Shown: one piece after another, positions 24,120 through 35,757 of the stretch | How positions within the stretch are numbered: position 1 is the first letter of the stretch | Layout: each line of letters starts with the position of its first letter | NCBI RefSeq assembly: GCF_000189635.1 | Contig: NW_002476433.1 | Location: 372,001-436,000 of the forward strand | DNA: 64,000 nucleotides | From: Tetrahymena thermophila SB210 | Taxonomy: Eukaryota; Ciliophora; Oligohymenophorea; Hymenostomatida; Tetrahymenidae | Reading direction: 5' to 3' | Notes under the pieces: model-generated | Told to the model about the DNA's origin: nothing | Database searches by the model: none | The model's input: only the letters and a program-made list of their open reading frames with translations | Position numbers and translations under genes: made by a program

Positions 24120-25352
24120 TCACTTGAAAGAACCGAAAGATCTGAGTCTAAGACCATCAACAACGGAGGTGTCTTCTTCGGTGTTGGTCCAGTAGTTTCT
24201 GAGGATTTGTAAGTCTTCAGCCTTGGTGATATCTAATTGCTTGAGGTCGTGATATTCGAAAGAAGGATTTTCGTTCATTTGAGGAGGAATGGTGGCACCC
24301 ATGAACAACCAGACACCAGAGATTTCGAGGTTGGGTTCTTCACCGTAGATAGAGTAGGTACCGAAAGCGACCTTTCTAGCGGGGTCACATCTTTAGAGGA
24401 AATTGTTCTTCATGTTGTTGAAGAGATAGAGGACTTGACCATCACCAGTGTACTTTTGGTAGTGTAAGTGGTAGATGCACATGGTCTTGGCGTCGAAGTT
24501 TTCAACTAAGTTTTAGATGGCTTCTTCTTTGTTCTTGGCGTTGACGTAGAGGGTCTTGTAGTCATACAAGTTCCAGCCGCTAGCGGGTTGTTCTTCCTTT
24601 TCTTCTTCTTCAACCTTTTCTTCCTTCTTCTTGGGAGCTTCCTTGGGCTTGGGGGCTTCCTTAGCCTTGGCAGCTTCCTTCTTCTTGTTGTCCTTAGCTT
24701 CAGCAGCGGGGGCAGCAACAGTTTAGAATTCAGAGGTGGCGAAGTGGGGTCTTCCGTGATACTTGGTGAATTCGGGGAGTTGAGCAACTCTAACGAAGTA
24801 TTCAACAACCTTAGCAATAGGCTTCTTTTGTTCGCCAGAGATGGTAACTCTGAAAGCGAGGTTTAAGAAAGTAGCGAGTTGGATATCAGCAATAGTGAGG
24901 TTTTCACCAGCTAAGTACTTGTGGTGGGTGAGTCTTTCGTTTAAGATTCTCAAGACGCTGAAGGTTTCTTATTTAGCAGCCTTGAGGACTTCCTTGTCAG
25001 CAGGCTTGAAACCGAAAATAGCGTAAAGGGTGGTGGTCAAAGAGGGTAATAATTCAGTAACGGCCATATCTAAGTATTAGTCAACCAAAGCAGCTTCGTG
25101 TTGGTTAGCACCGTAGAGCTTACCAGCAGTTCTGGCGAGGTGTCTAGCGATGGCATTAGATTCGTAGACGGGACCTTCGGGGGTAATAAGGACGGGAACC
25201 TTACCTAAGGGGTTCTTTTGCTTGAATTCGGGGGTCTTGGTGGCAGCGTATTCAGTGTGAACGAGTTCGAGCTTAACACCGACTAATTCAGCGATGGTGA
25301 GGAGCATGTTAGCTCTGAAGTTACCAGCGGGGGCGAGTAATTGGTAGGTCAT
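24120..25352 (-). CDS. elongation factor 1-gamma (eEF1B gamma)
   Basis: Single exon of 410 residues. Residues 1-80 are a glutathione-S-transferase N-domain (KNPLGKVPVL and VYESNAIARHLA), and about 85-210 are the GST C-domain (YLAGENLTIADIQLATFL). A Lys/Glu/Pro-rich linker follows at about 215-255, then the conserved EF1-gamma C-terminal domain (GWNLYDYKTLYVNA; CIYHLHYQKYTGDG; GVWLFMGATIPPQM). The protein is the scaffold subunit of the cytosolic eEF1B complex that recharges eEF1A with GTP during translation. Total length and domain order match the family. Base composition is strikingly different from the rest of the window (much more G+C, few TAA/TAG Gln codons), as expected of codon bias in a very highly expressed gene. 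The ATG at 25352 begins the canonical MTYQLLAPAGNFRANM. Confidence 0.97.
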
Positions 25353-26434
25353 TTCTAGCTATTTTTATTTTAACTTTTCTTTTAAAATTTAAGGATATTT
25401 TAATTATTAATAATAATTATCTGTAGAAGCAAAATCGATCTAATTTAATATGCAAAAATTAGATAATTAAATATATATTTTCACTTGTTTTCCTTTCAAA
25501 TTACTTCATTCAAAAAGCATCTCGAAAGCTTATTTATACCGATTAATTAAAATAAAAAAGTAAAATCACACACATATTTTAATAATTAGTCAAGCAGATA
25601 AACAAATAAATAGAAAGAAAGATAGGTAGGCATGAAGACCGTCATAGAATAAAAAAGTGGGGGTCTATCTATATATCTAACTAACTAACTAGCAATATAT
25701 TATTTTCTTTTTACTTTTAAATTTGTTTGCATTTTTTTAAGTTTTAACTCCTAACAAATTAATTAAAATTTACTTCATTTTTGCAAAAAAAGATATTCTC
25801 TACATTTTTATTATTAAAAATATCTTTCTTTCGTTCTAAATTACGAATTCTCATTATTTTTAGAACAGTCTATCAGGAAAAATAGAAGATAGAAACAATT
25901 AAAATATAAATTTAGTTTGAAACATTCTTTAACAACTATTCATTTTTAACTTTGATCATTTAAATTATTTTTGGATTTTTTTCATTTTATACCTTGATTT
26001 TATATCAAATTTTAGTTGTTATTTTATTTTTTTGATAAAAAATATTTACTTAAATGAAGCAACTATCAATTATATTAATAAAAAAAAAACTTAATTTATT
26101 AATTTATTTAACATTATTAGATAATCTAAAAATAGTTTAAATTTAAAAAAAAAATATTTTTTATAGTAATTTGAGAATTAAATTATTTAGCACAATATAT
26201 TTTTTTATAATTTTTAATGCATTTTAAGTTATAAAAAAAACACCAAAAAAAGATTCTAAATTTTTCTCTTTATTTTGCAAACAATATCAAATACTGATTT
26301 TGATATGTGTGGAAATAGCTTATTAAACTTGAATTATTTCTATTGAGTAGAGGTTTATTTTAAAGACTTTAAAATCAAATAATTAAATTGAAGTAGTAAA
26401 TTAGAGAGTATATTTTGTATAATTACTCAAGTAA
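25353..26434. other. intergenic, divergent promoter region
   Basis: About 1.1 kb between the divergent elongation factor and SET-domain genes. It contains CTAACTAACTAACTAG near 25678-25692, a short GC-richer patch near 25630-25665 and long A/T runs. It presumably holds the strong elongation-factor promoter, but no element could be identified by eye. Confidence 0.4.
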
Positions 26435-27928
26435 ATGTTTAGATATTTATACAAGGATAAAAACCCTTTGGCAGGATTAGTAAAAAGATAGTACATGTAT
26501 TATAAATGGGAATAGCAGGGTTATATATAGGCTCTTCTAGCCAGAACTAGAATAAATAATTTAAATGGTATTTAAGATCCCATAGATAAAGCTTATGAAG
26601 AAGTTAATCTTCTAGAAATAGATGAGCATTACTAATTAGCTAAGTCTGATCATGTTGAATAAGTTTATAAACAACTAAACGTTCTCAATAAATTAACTTT
26701 GGGAGAATCAGATATAATTTTAAATAAAAAATATGAAGAGCTATCAAAAATGACATAAATTATTGATCCAGATAAATTTCCAATTTTTTCGTTGATAGAA
26801 ACAATTGATACACATGAAATAGTAAGTATATGGGATTATAAAAGCAAAGACCTACTTCCTAAAATTAAAAAATAACTAGGGTTCACTTTATAGGTCAAGG
26901 ATAGCTCGTTAGAACATCATTCTGCTGGTGAAGGAGTATTCCTTAATTGTGCAGATGGTCTTTCTGTTATTCCAACAGGTAGCTTTTTAGGTTTTTTAGG
27001 AGGTGTAGTGTATGATTCTTTAACAGATTACAATAATTCTAATTCATCAGATAAACTACCTGACACTTACATTCATAGATTTGATAATACAGTCATTGAT
27101 TTTGCTTAAAAAATTCCATATCCATTTATTTATGGTAATTCAATTAAAGATTACATCTTCTTAATGAGCCAGAGAAAAGAAAGTGAAAAAGTCCATATAA
27201 AAGAAGTTCCTTCTAACTTTATTAATCCTTTTTCTATCGGTCATAAGATTAATCATCCACCAAAATTCTCCTCTCCTAATGTTATTTTCCTCGATATTTA
27301 TATTCCCATGCATTTCTTTAGTGAATCTTTTATCAAGTTTTTCCCTTTCATAAGAGCTGACTCTCCTAAGCAATCCTCTTTGATTTCAAAAAAAGGTGAG
27401 AAAAATTTTGTTCAAAAGAAAAAATTTTAACTTTAGAATTAATTTAATTTTATTAAATAATTAAAATTTAAAACTTTTTAAACAGATAAAATAGATTAAA
27501 ATGTGGATCATTTTCATGGCATAGGTATATTTGCTTTAAGAGATATTTATGATGGCGAGGAGCTTTTTGTTGATTATTTTGATTGCAATTTTTATGATGT
27601 TGACAATACTCCTGATTGGCTAGTTCGTCCTCCTCCTTTAGATCCTTAATATACAAAATAAGAATTTGAATATGGATTTTCTATGTTGGCTAAGTTAATT
27701 GATAGATTTATTTTAAGTAAACAACTTTCTGTTTATGAGCAATTTGCTAGAAAAGTATCTCATGATCCTTCGAAAGAAGATCTAGAAGAGAAAACAAAAC
27801 TCTTAAAAAATTATCCTAAATAATTTAAGAAATATTTTTAAAATTACGAAAACGATGGAGTTGAAGAGGGTTACTTTGCAAAAAAGATACAGTAAAAATA
27901 AAAGCAGCAAATTAAAAACAAAGACTGA
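26435..27928 (+). CDS. SETD9-like SET-domain protein
   Basis: Two exons (26435-27395 and 27486-27928) join in frame to 467 residues. The layout follows human SETD9: a basic, aromatic N-terminus (MFRYLYKDKNPLAGL), a helical stretch, then LGFTLQVKDSS leading into SAGEGVFL, which opens the SET fold. It goes on through INPFSIGHKINHPP, the structural counterpart of the catalytic-core Asn-His segment, and closes with GIGIFALRDIYDGEELFVDYF. SET domains are lysine methyltransferases using S-adenosylmethionine; the substrate of SETD9 is not established. The C-terminal 120 residues are charged and helical, without a match. The ATG at 26435 was preferred over the one at 26495 because the extra 20 residues resemble the SETD9 N-terminus. 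Confidence 0.75.
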
Positions 27929-29894
27929 GATATATTTTTTTATTTAATGCAAATAATTTTTCTGGCTGGATAGGATGGGTTTTTAATCAATATTGAATCT
28001 ATCAATAATCTATTTAAAGAAAAATAAAAAAGTGAAAAACAATTAAATATTCTTTAAATAACTTAGATAAAACCAAATAAATATTTATAAATAATTTAGT
28101 TGGCTAAGCAACAAACCATTTAAATAAATTAATTAATTTTAATTAAAAAAACATTTACTTTGAAAAAAGGCTTAAAAATGATATTTTAATTTGTTTGTAA
28201 TATTATATTAATATAATTTCAATAAAAAATTTGTAAGTTTAGATAACTAATCTTTCATTTATTTTTCTAACTGTATTTTTATATGAAAATAAAATAAAAT
28301 CACATTAAATTATTATTAAAAATAATAATATTAAATAAATATCTATTTCATTTTAATTTCTAAGATGGAGTTTATAAATAAATTACTGTAATTATTCTAG
28401 AGATAACCATTGCTCAGAAATAAACCCTGTTATAGCGAAGCCCAGACAGATTTGTTGGTAATTAACTTAATTAGGTGGATTTATTGAATTTCTCTAATTA
28501 AGTTAATTTATATATTTTTAAAGGGTTTATAGAATTATGTTAAATTATGAATAATTAATTATCTCAGATTGATTTAGTACAACACATATAATATTAATCA
28601 AAAATATTTAAAAGCATTTTATAAAATTTATATATTTTTAAATTTCCAAATTTTAAATATTTAACTAAATTTAAAAAATTTAATGAACAAACTTATATAC
28701 AATTAAAGCATTTTAAAATTTAAGCCCTTTTCAAACTAGCTGAAAATAAATAAACTTATTTTGTTTAAGCCCTGCTCTAAGTAAGCGATTAAGTAATATT
28801 TTTAATTCAAATATATGGGGTTATATAGAATAATTAATTACTGTAATTAGTTACTGAGAAAAATATTTATCTGCTTTTAATGTTATTTAATAAATTTTGA
28901 AATAAAATGCTAAATAATTAAAGTCAATTAATTTAATAAAAAAAAATATTTTTACACAGATTCTTTACAAAACTCAAAAGCAATATTTTAAAAATAACAT
29001 TCAATAAAAAAATATTTCAGATTTGCATGAATTTATAATTAATTTTAACTAAATTCTCTAATTTTCAATTTTAAAATTAATTTGCTTTAATGAAATTCAA
29101 TGAAATCTTGAATAAAAAAAATTATTTTATTCTTGAAATTCAGTTATTTTCCAAAATATAAATTTGAAACTAAAAAGTTTGATAATAATTAAAATGTGAA
29201 TTCATTTTTTATTTATTTCTTTTCAAATAGTTCTCTTTATTAGAAGCTAATTATTTATTTTGCCTTTTGAATTGAAATTAAAAGTACTATTTTAGTTTTT
29301 ATTTTGTGATGATTTAAAAATTTTAGGGATAACCTTATTAATTAATTGGTAACATCTCTCGAAATAAATAAAATTATCAAGGGTTCAAAACTCACTGAAG
29401 AAATAAATTATAAATAAACAAATAATTAAACCACAATTACTTCAATTCTGTTAATTGCTCTAAATCAATTGATAGAAAGTAAGAGTGGTAAATTAAAAAT
29501 TGCCACCTAAGAAGATAGAATAATTAATTTACCTACCTTCAAACGAGGGAATTGACAATCTTATTTTTATCAAATAAAATACAATGGTATTAGTTAGTAT
29601 TCATTCTTATTTTTAATACCTACTAAAGCTTTAATGAAAATATAAAAGACCTTTAAATATATTATTAATAAATTAGTTATAGTTAGTTTATCAAATAAAT
29701 TTTATATTGAATTAAACTTTTTTTAAGCATTTACTAATACTCGAAGTGATTGATAAATAAATTAAGTACTTTTTTAAATTTCAATATAAATAATATTTAT
29801 TTATTTATTAAAAGGTTTATTTTAAACAATTATAATAATTTACATTTGATTAAAATTTTATTGTTTTTATTTTTAAAATGTACTACATTTTAAA
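27929..29894. other. 2 kb intergenic, one perfect hairpin
   Basis: AT-rich DNA between two convergent genes. A slightly GC-richer patch at about 28405-28460 precedes a perfect inverted repeat (listed separately). No tRNA or coding frame could be supported. Confidence 0.45.
28461..28507. repeat. 14-bp perfect inverted repeat
   Basis: The arms ATTAACTTAATTAG (28461-28474) and CTAATTAAGTTAAT (28494-28507) are perfect reverse complements around a 19-base loop. It follows a GC-richer segment and could be the terminator stem of a small RNA, or a chance palindrome in AT-rich DNA. Confidence 0.5.
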
Positions 29895-32552
29895 TCAAAC
29901 TTAAGTAGCTTTCTCTACGTTAGTTTTAATCTATATTTGAGATATTTCTAAGTCCCAAACTATTCCGCAGGAAAGATAAAATATTAAAAATACTACAAAC
30001 ATACTGTTAGCTACTAAGTAGCCTAGCCAAACACCAACCACGCAGTCACTTAATGAATTTGCTAAAAATATGCTAGTAGGAATACCAACAGCATAGAAAA
30101 AGACATAATGAAGGACAGTCTCAAGTTTGTGTTTTTGGAGTGATTTTAGAATAGCTAATAAACTATTCAAGCAATTATCTACAAAAAGCAAATAAATGTA
30201 AATATTGCAATATTCAATGAAGTAATCTAATACTTTTTAATCATTCTAAATAAATATCTTAGCTACATACACCTAGATATTTAAAAGTAAGAATATCTCT
30301 AATAGCGATATGATCAAAGCTGCAACTGTTCCCAAAATAGCCCCATTAATTGCTTTATTCACAAATCCTTTCTCAACATAATTTTTTACTCCTTGATAAA
30401 TCTATTTAATTATTAAATTTTAAGGCATTTTTTTAAATTTAACAAATGGCTTTTGAAATTCATTTAAATTAATTTTATTTTTAATTTTATTGAAAAATTG
30501 AAGTTAATTTTGCTTAAAAAAAGATGTGTTGGTTGAGTGAGGATAATTAAATATTATCAATAATTTAATAAATTACACTTGATGATATTCCTTAAGAGAC
30601 ATAAAAATTAATGAAAGCAAGTGTGGTAACAATTAGATGACCTTAAATTTATTGAGTTTAAATTCCCAAAATGCAAAGACAAATTGTGAGAATATCATAG
30701 TTAAATGTTTCTATATAATAAAAAAGGGCTAGATTGATAGTGTTTAGCATCATTTCAACTAATTCATCTAGTGTAGAGAAAAAAAAATCAACTAGTCTAT
30801 TATTTAAATCTTATAATCCGAAGGTGTACTTATAAAGCATCCATGCCATTGTAAGATCAGCTGCTCCTTTAGCAAAACCTGCTATTTATATGGAAAAAGT
30901 TCCTTGTATGGTAAATGGTAAGCAAATAGATAAATGGATTAAAGAACTCCAGAGAGGTATTCTAAGTGGAGTTTATCTAATATCCAAAGCACTTAATAAA
31001 CACTAAAAGTTTTCATATACCATACTAAAAAATAAAGATGGAAATAAATAACAAATGTACTCATGAGCTCTGAATACTATTTCTTCTTTGTATTCTATAT
31101 GATCTAATAAAAAATTAATTATATCAGGAGCAAAAAGGTATAAGAACAGCATTATCAAAATGCTGAATATTGTATTTAGTTATAATTAAATATGTAATAA
31201 TCTTCCTATTTCCCTTTAATCTTATTTATGTATTTTAGAGCACAAAAGCTCAAAAAATGCATTAGCTAAAGCTTAGATAGGATATTATCCTAAAATACAA
31301 AAAACCATGTAACCAATTGCAACTGAAATCATAATTTGAGGAGAAAAATTTGGACTTAAGTCATCTTCCTATAAAATATAAATTTAAAATAATTAGTTTA
31401 ATTTTGACTTTTTTTATTACAAATTTATTTATTTTTTTTCAAAGTAATTTTTGTTCTTAAAATTAAAGAAATTGCTCATATAATTAAAAAGTATTTATTT
31501 TTGTATATCATTTTTGTTTGTTACATATCGTATTTCAACTTATTTTTAACTTAAAAAAGACTGATCAAACGTAATTCGAAAGGCACTCGATTAAATATTA
31601 TAAATATATAATTATTTCAAAGCTATTTATTAAATAAATTACTCTGATAATTAAAAAATATTTATTTTTGTGAGAGTATAATAATTGTTGGTAGTCTATC
31701 ATATTCAGTTTTTTTGATTTTAAATAAGACTGATCATAAGAATTTGAATAATTCTTGATTCAATAATATTTTATGATTAGACTTTGAAGAAGATTTATTG
31801 AATAGAAATTAATTATTTTACAGTACTAATTAATTTATTAGATAGAATTACTATATTTTTTTGTTTTAATCTCTATCTATATGGTTACTTTTTTGCATAT
31901 TTATAATTCTTTTGATTTTCGCAGAAATATGAAATATTTTTAAAAAATCTCTTTTGTTTGATCAGCATTTTTAAATTGTAAATTCATTTGGATACAAATT
32001 ATTTTTAGATGCTTTTTTTTACATTATCTGGCAAAAAAACGCAAAAATCTAACCCTTAGTTTTTAATAATCATCTTATTATTTGTAAATATATTTAAAGA
32101 TCTTTAATTTTGAAATAATTCTTAAATTCTCAAAATAAAATTCACGCTTTCGATTTTATCTCCCTAAAAAGTATTTAATTTTTGCTATTTTTTGAATTAT
32201 AATCAAATTTGCTTTAGAATATTTAAAAAATATTTTCTCATATATGCTGTTGATAAATATATTATATGATTACATCAACTTAATAGTGACCAATAAAATA
32301 GATGTTTAATAGTGCAGGACTATGTTTAAGGAGTTAAATAATTGCCCAATGACTTGCCCACCTCATTTAAAATGTAAATTAATTCACTAAAATAGATAAA
32401 GAATTCTGAAAGAAACTTTCATCATCACTTGCTTCGAACATTCCAGGCTTTTATATATAATGCTCATTTGTAACTATATTTTATACATCTTATGGTCTTT
32501 CTAATAACTCTAAGGTGAGACTTGGTCTTATTGTGTTTTGTTAGTTAAACAT
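29895..32552 (-). CDS. MATE-family multidrug/toxin extrusion transporter
   Basis: Three exons (32274-32552, 30577-31368, 29895-30401), all phase 0, give 525 residues. After a polar N-terminus of about 75 residues come the usual MATE landmarks: LLNIYFIGHYQ in the first membrane segment, then VAIGYMVFCILGQYPIQALANAFF, where family members have the 'sQa.Ga.n' loop. A mid-protein hydrophilic segment is followed by the second half, with QGISSS, a joined IYQGVKNYVEKGF and IFLANSLSDCVVGVWLGYLV. MATE proteins export organic cations and metabolites in exchange for Na+ or H+ across plasma or vacuolar membranes. The first intron is long (about 905 bases) for this window; its donor could instead be nine bases upstream with little effect on the protein. 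Confidence 0.85.
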
Positions 32553-33512
32553 GATAAATTCAATATGACGCTTCTTGACAATTAGTAAGACTATAAGCTA
32601 TATTGATAAAATATTCCTTGCTATCTTTCTTCTAATTTTGCTAGCTAGCTTGTTGATTTTTTGGTTATTAAAAATTTTTTGATTTTCTGGTTTTGACTGA
32701 AATTAAATTAAGTAATTTAACACAAATTTACAATATCTAAACAGCAATATTAAGAAGAAGAAATAAGTGAATTATTAAAAATTAAATAGCTAATTTTTAA
32801 TTAAGTTTTACTAATAATAAATAATGGTTTTTAAGTATCATTTTTAAATTATTTATGCAATAAATATGTAAATTTTTTTATTTTATTATTTATACATAAT
32901 CAATAAAATTACAATCATAATTTACTGATTTTTTCTTTTTGGAATAGAATAAAAGATATTCATCAAAAAATTTAGATAATTTGATAAAACTATGAAAAAA
33001 ATAATAAATTTAAAACAAAAAATTTTAAATTAATATTTTTAAATCCTTAAAAAAAAATTATTTTAATTCATATTAAATATTTTTGAATAGAAAATAAATA
33101 ATATTTATTCAATGATTATCAAATATGTTATTTTCTTTTTACTACAATTATGGAAATTTCTTCATCTCTAACAAGACTTGAATTCTTTATAAATCAAATC
33201 AAAGTAAATATATCAGAAGTATATAAAAAAATCAAAGCTTCCAAATGGATATGAAAATAAAACCAAACTATGTTGGAATAATTATGACATTTTATAGAAA
33301 TATTAATATAAAATTTACTTAATAAATTGTAAAATAAACAATTATATAAATAAATAATTGTATATTAATTGTTAGTAAAAAATAATAATTTGTTTAATTT
33401 TTTTACTTTTTTTACTTTTTTGAATTTAAATGATTTTAATTAATATTTATTTAATGAAAACAATTTTTTTATAATCTAAATAAAATTTATTTTGTTTACT
33501 TTTTAAACTATC
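32553..33512. other. intergenic, no gene seen
   Basis: About 960 bases of AT-rich DNA between the transporter start and the 3' end of the pseudouridine synthase. Nothing was recognised. Confidence 0.5.
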
Positions 33513-34825
33513 TCATAAAGTTATGTCTTTTATCATCTATTTTAATTTATCCAATTACTCAGGTTAATCCTTAAATCCGAGCTCAAAAAGATTATTAAAA
33601 TGCTAAGGAAATGATGCCTATATTTTTAATACTCCCTCTTCCACTTATACCTCTCCTAAATTGTTACAAGCAATTTGACTTGAACTATTTTTTGATAAAC
33701 GATTGCATAATTCTTAGTTGTTTATAAATGTTTGATAACAGTGAAGGAAAATAGATTAGTCTTTATTGTATTAGAATAAGCTTTCTTGATGATTTTTATC
33801 AAAGTATCTAGCATCTCCTACGATAGGAGTTTTAGATATTTCACTTAAATGAACTCTAATTTAGTGTTTTCTTCCTTCTTAAATCCTTATTTTCAATAGC
33901 GAGAAATCGCCCCAGTCTTTAATGTAATCCTAAGTATTCAAACATAAATAATTAAATTATAGTAATTCAAAATTTATAAAGTAATTACATGCTCGGAATT
34001 AATTATTTTTGCAGCAAGGTTTTTGTCTTCCATTTTAAACTAAGCTAGAACTTGATAGTGAGTGTGAGCAGATTTTGAATTTTCGTCTATTATATTTGAA
34101 ACAATAGCCCTTTATTTGGACTAAGAATATTCGATAGGAGCATTAATCATAGCTTTAAAATTTTTTGGAGAATTTCTTACTAAAGCAATATAATATTTAT
34201 TAATATTTGATTTATCATTAAACAAATTTCCATAAATTTTAGCTATTTATTAATTCTTCGGAACCATCAAAACGCCAGAAGTTACTTTATCTAATCTATG
34301 AGCAACTAAATATTTTTAATTTGTTTAATTTATTAAATACTATTAACCCATAGTGACTAAATTTAGCGATACATCTTAACCACCTTAGCAGGATACTCCA
34401 TTTGCTTTATTTAGAATAATTATATTTTTATTTTCATAAATAATCATTTACTTGAATTTATCTATTTGACTTTAATCCAATTTAATTTCATTTTATTCTT
34501 GTTTTTAGCTATTTTAAATTTACTCTTTTTTTTCTACAAATGAAAAAGGAATTCGGATAATATCACCTTCTTTTAAAATGTAATCTGGATTTTTGTGTTT
34601 CGACAGGTCTTGTACATCTTTAACAAAAATCTCTTTTTTTCTAAGACAAATTTATAAGCTAGTCCAAGGTATTCCGTAATGTTCCTTTAAGTATTTATCA
34701 AGCCTCATGTTACTAATTTATGAATTTACATTAATATCCTGATAAAATGGTTTTTTTTTTGTATTTTCGATATTATTTAAAGAGCAAAAATAATATCTAC
34801 TTATTTATCTAAAAATTCTTTGCAT
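33513..34825 (-). CDS. RluA-family pseudouridine synthase, probably mitochondrial
   Basis: Two exons (33989-34825 and 33513-33929), phase 0, give 417 residues. The ATG at 34825 adds a basic, Ser/Arg-rich leader (MQRIFRQISRYYFCSLNN), typical of a mitochondrial presequence, before an S4-like RNA-binding segment that begins MRLDKYLKEHYGIPW. The catalytic domain shows NKANGVSCQGG and HRLDKVTSGVLMV, whose Asp (about residue 179) is the invariant nucleophile, then GRKHQIRVHLSEISKTPIVGD. The enzyme converts uridine to pseudouridine in rRNA, tRNA or mRNA. The combination with a presequence resembles RPUSD-type mitochondrial enzymes. The C-terminal 80 residues include LHCYQTF and a conserved-looking tail. 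The exact RNA target cannot be told from sequence. Confidence 0.88.
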
Positions 34826-35757
34826 AGAAAGAGATTCTACTTCTTTTAATTCAATATATTTAATAATTTTGATATAAATAATTGATAAAGGTTTATTCAA
34901 AGGAATTCTAATACTATAACCCTCTCAAACATTCCAGATACAAATATCAATTCAATATTTTTAACAAGCTAATTAATTTATTCTACACAAAAATCAACAA
35001 TATTCTATTTTTTAAAAAAATATTTTTATTTTAAGAAGGTTTTAAATTGTTTAAATTTACATTTTTAATTCTATCCTTAGCTACTAATTTAAAATCTAAT
35101 CCAATAAAAATAAATTTTGTAAGAAACAAATAGTGTTAATTTTATAATTTAAGTTTAAGAGAGAATTTTTTTAATACAATAATTTTACACAAAAAATTTA
35201 AATTTATAAAAAAAAATAAATTCAATTTAAAGCAATTGTTTAAAATAAAATAGAATTTTTTAGATAAATTTAGAAAATTTAAAAGTTATTTGGTAAATTT
35301 AACCCAAAAAATTAAATTTGAAGGTAAATTCATTCATGATATTTATCAACATAAATTTATGAGAATGTATTTTTAATAATATTTTTTTAGTCGTTTAAAA
35401 TTTCAATTTGTAAATTTATTTACTTATTTATGATTGTAATTATTAAATTCTAAAAGATATGTGGGATGTATTAAATAATTAATATTTATATGTGTGTGCA
35501 TTGATATTTAATAAAGATTTTCAAAAGGATTATAAGTATAGTAGTGAATACCGTACAATTAATTTTTATTCTTTTGGCAGATATATTAAATTCACCAATT
35601 ATATTCAATCTTTAGAAATTTAACTATCATTCACTAAAATTAAAATTCAGTCAAAAAAATTAATTATATTTGTGCAAATTAAACAATTATCAACTTATTG
35701 AACTTACATTTTAGATAAGAGGAAAGCTATTTATTTCAATTTTTGTGATTAGTTAAA
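34826..35757. other. intergenic, divergent
   Basis: About 930 bases between the divergent pseudouridine synthase and coiled-coil genes, AT-rich with no recognisable element. A slightly less AT-rich patch near 35455-35600 has no convincing frame. Confidence 0.45.

Noticed and set aside
24237-24866. Plus-strand open frames opposite the elongation factor gene.
   Set aside because: They are antisense shadows of GC-rich, strongly biased codons; the minus-strand protein is unmistakable.
27161-27373. Minus-strand open frame within the SET-domain gene.
   Set aside because: It lies wholly opposite a conserved SET segment on the plus strand.
29323-29400. Stretch with a GGTAACAT and a GGGTTCAAAACTC that recall tRNA A and B boxes.
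   Set aside because: No 7-bp acceptor stem, a poor T-arm and no anticodon arm could be drawn.
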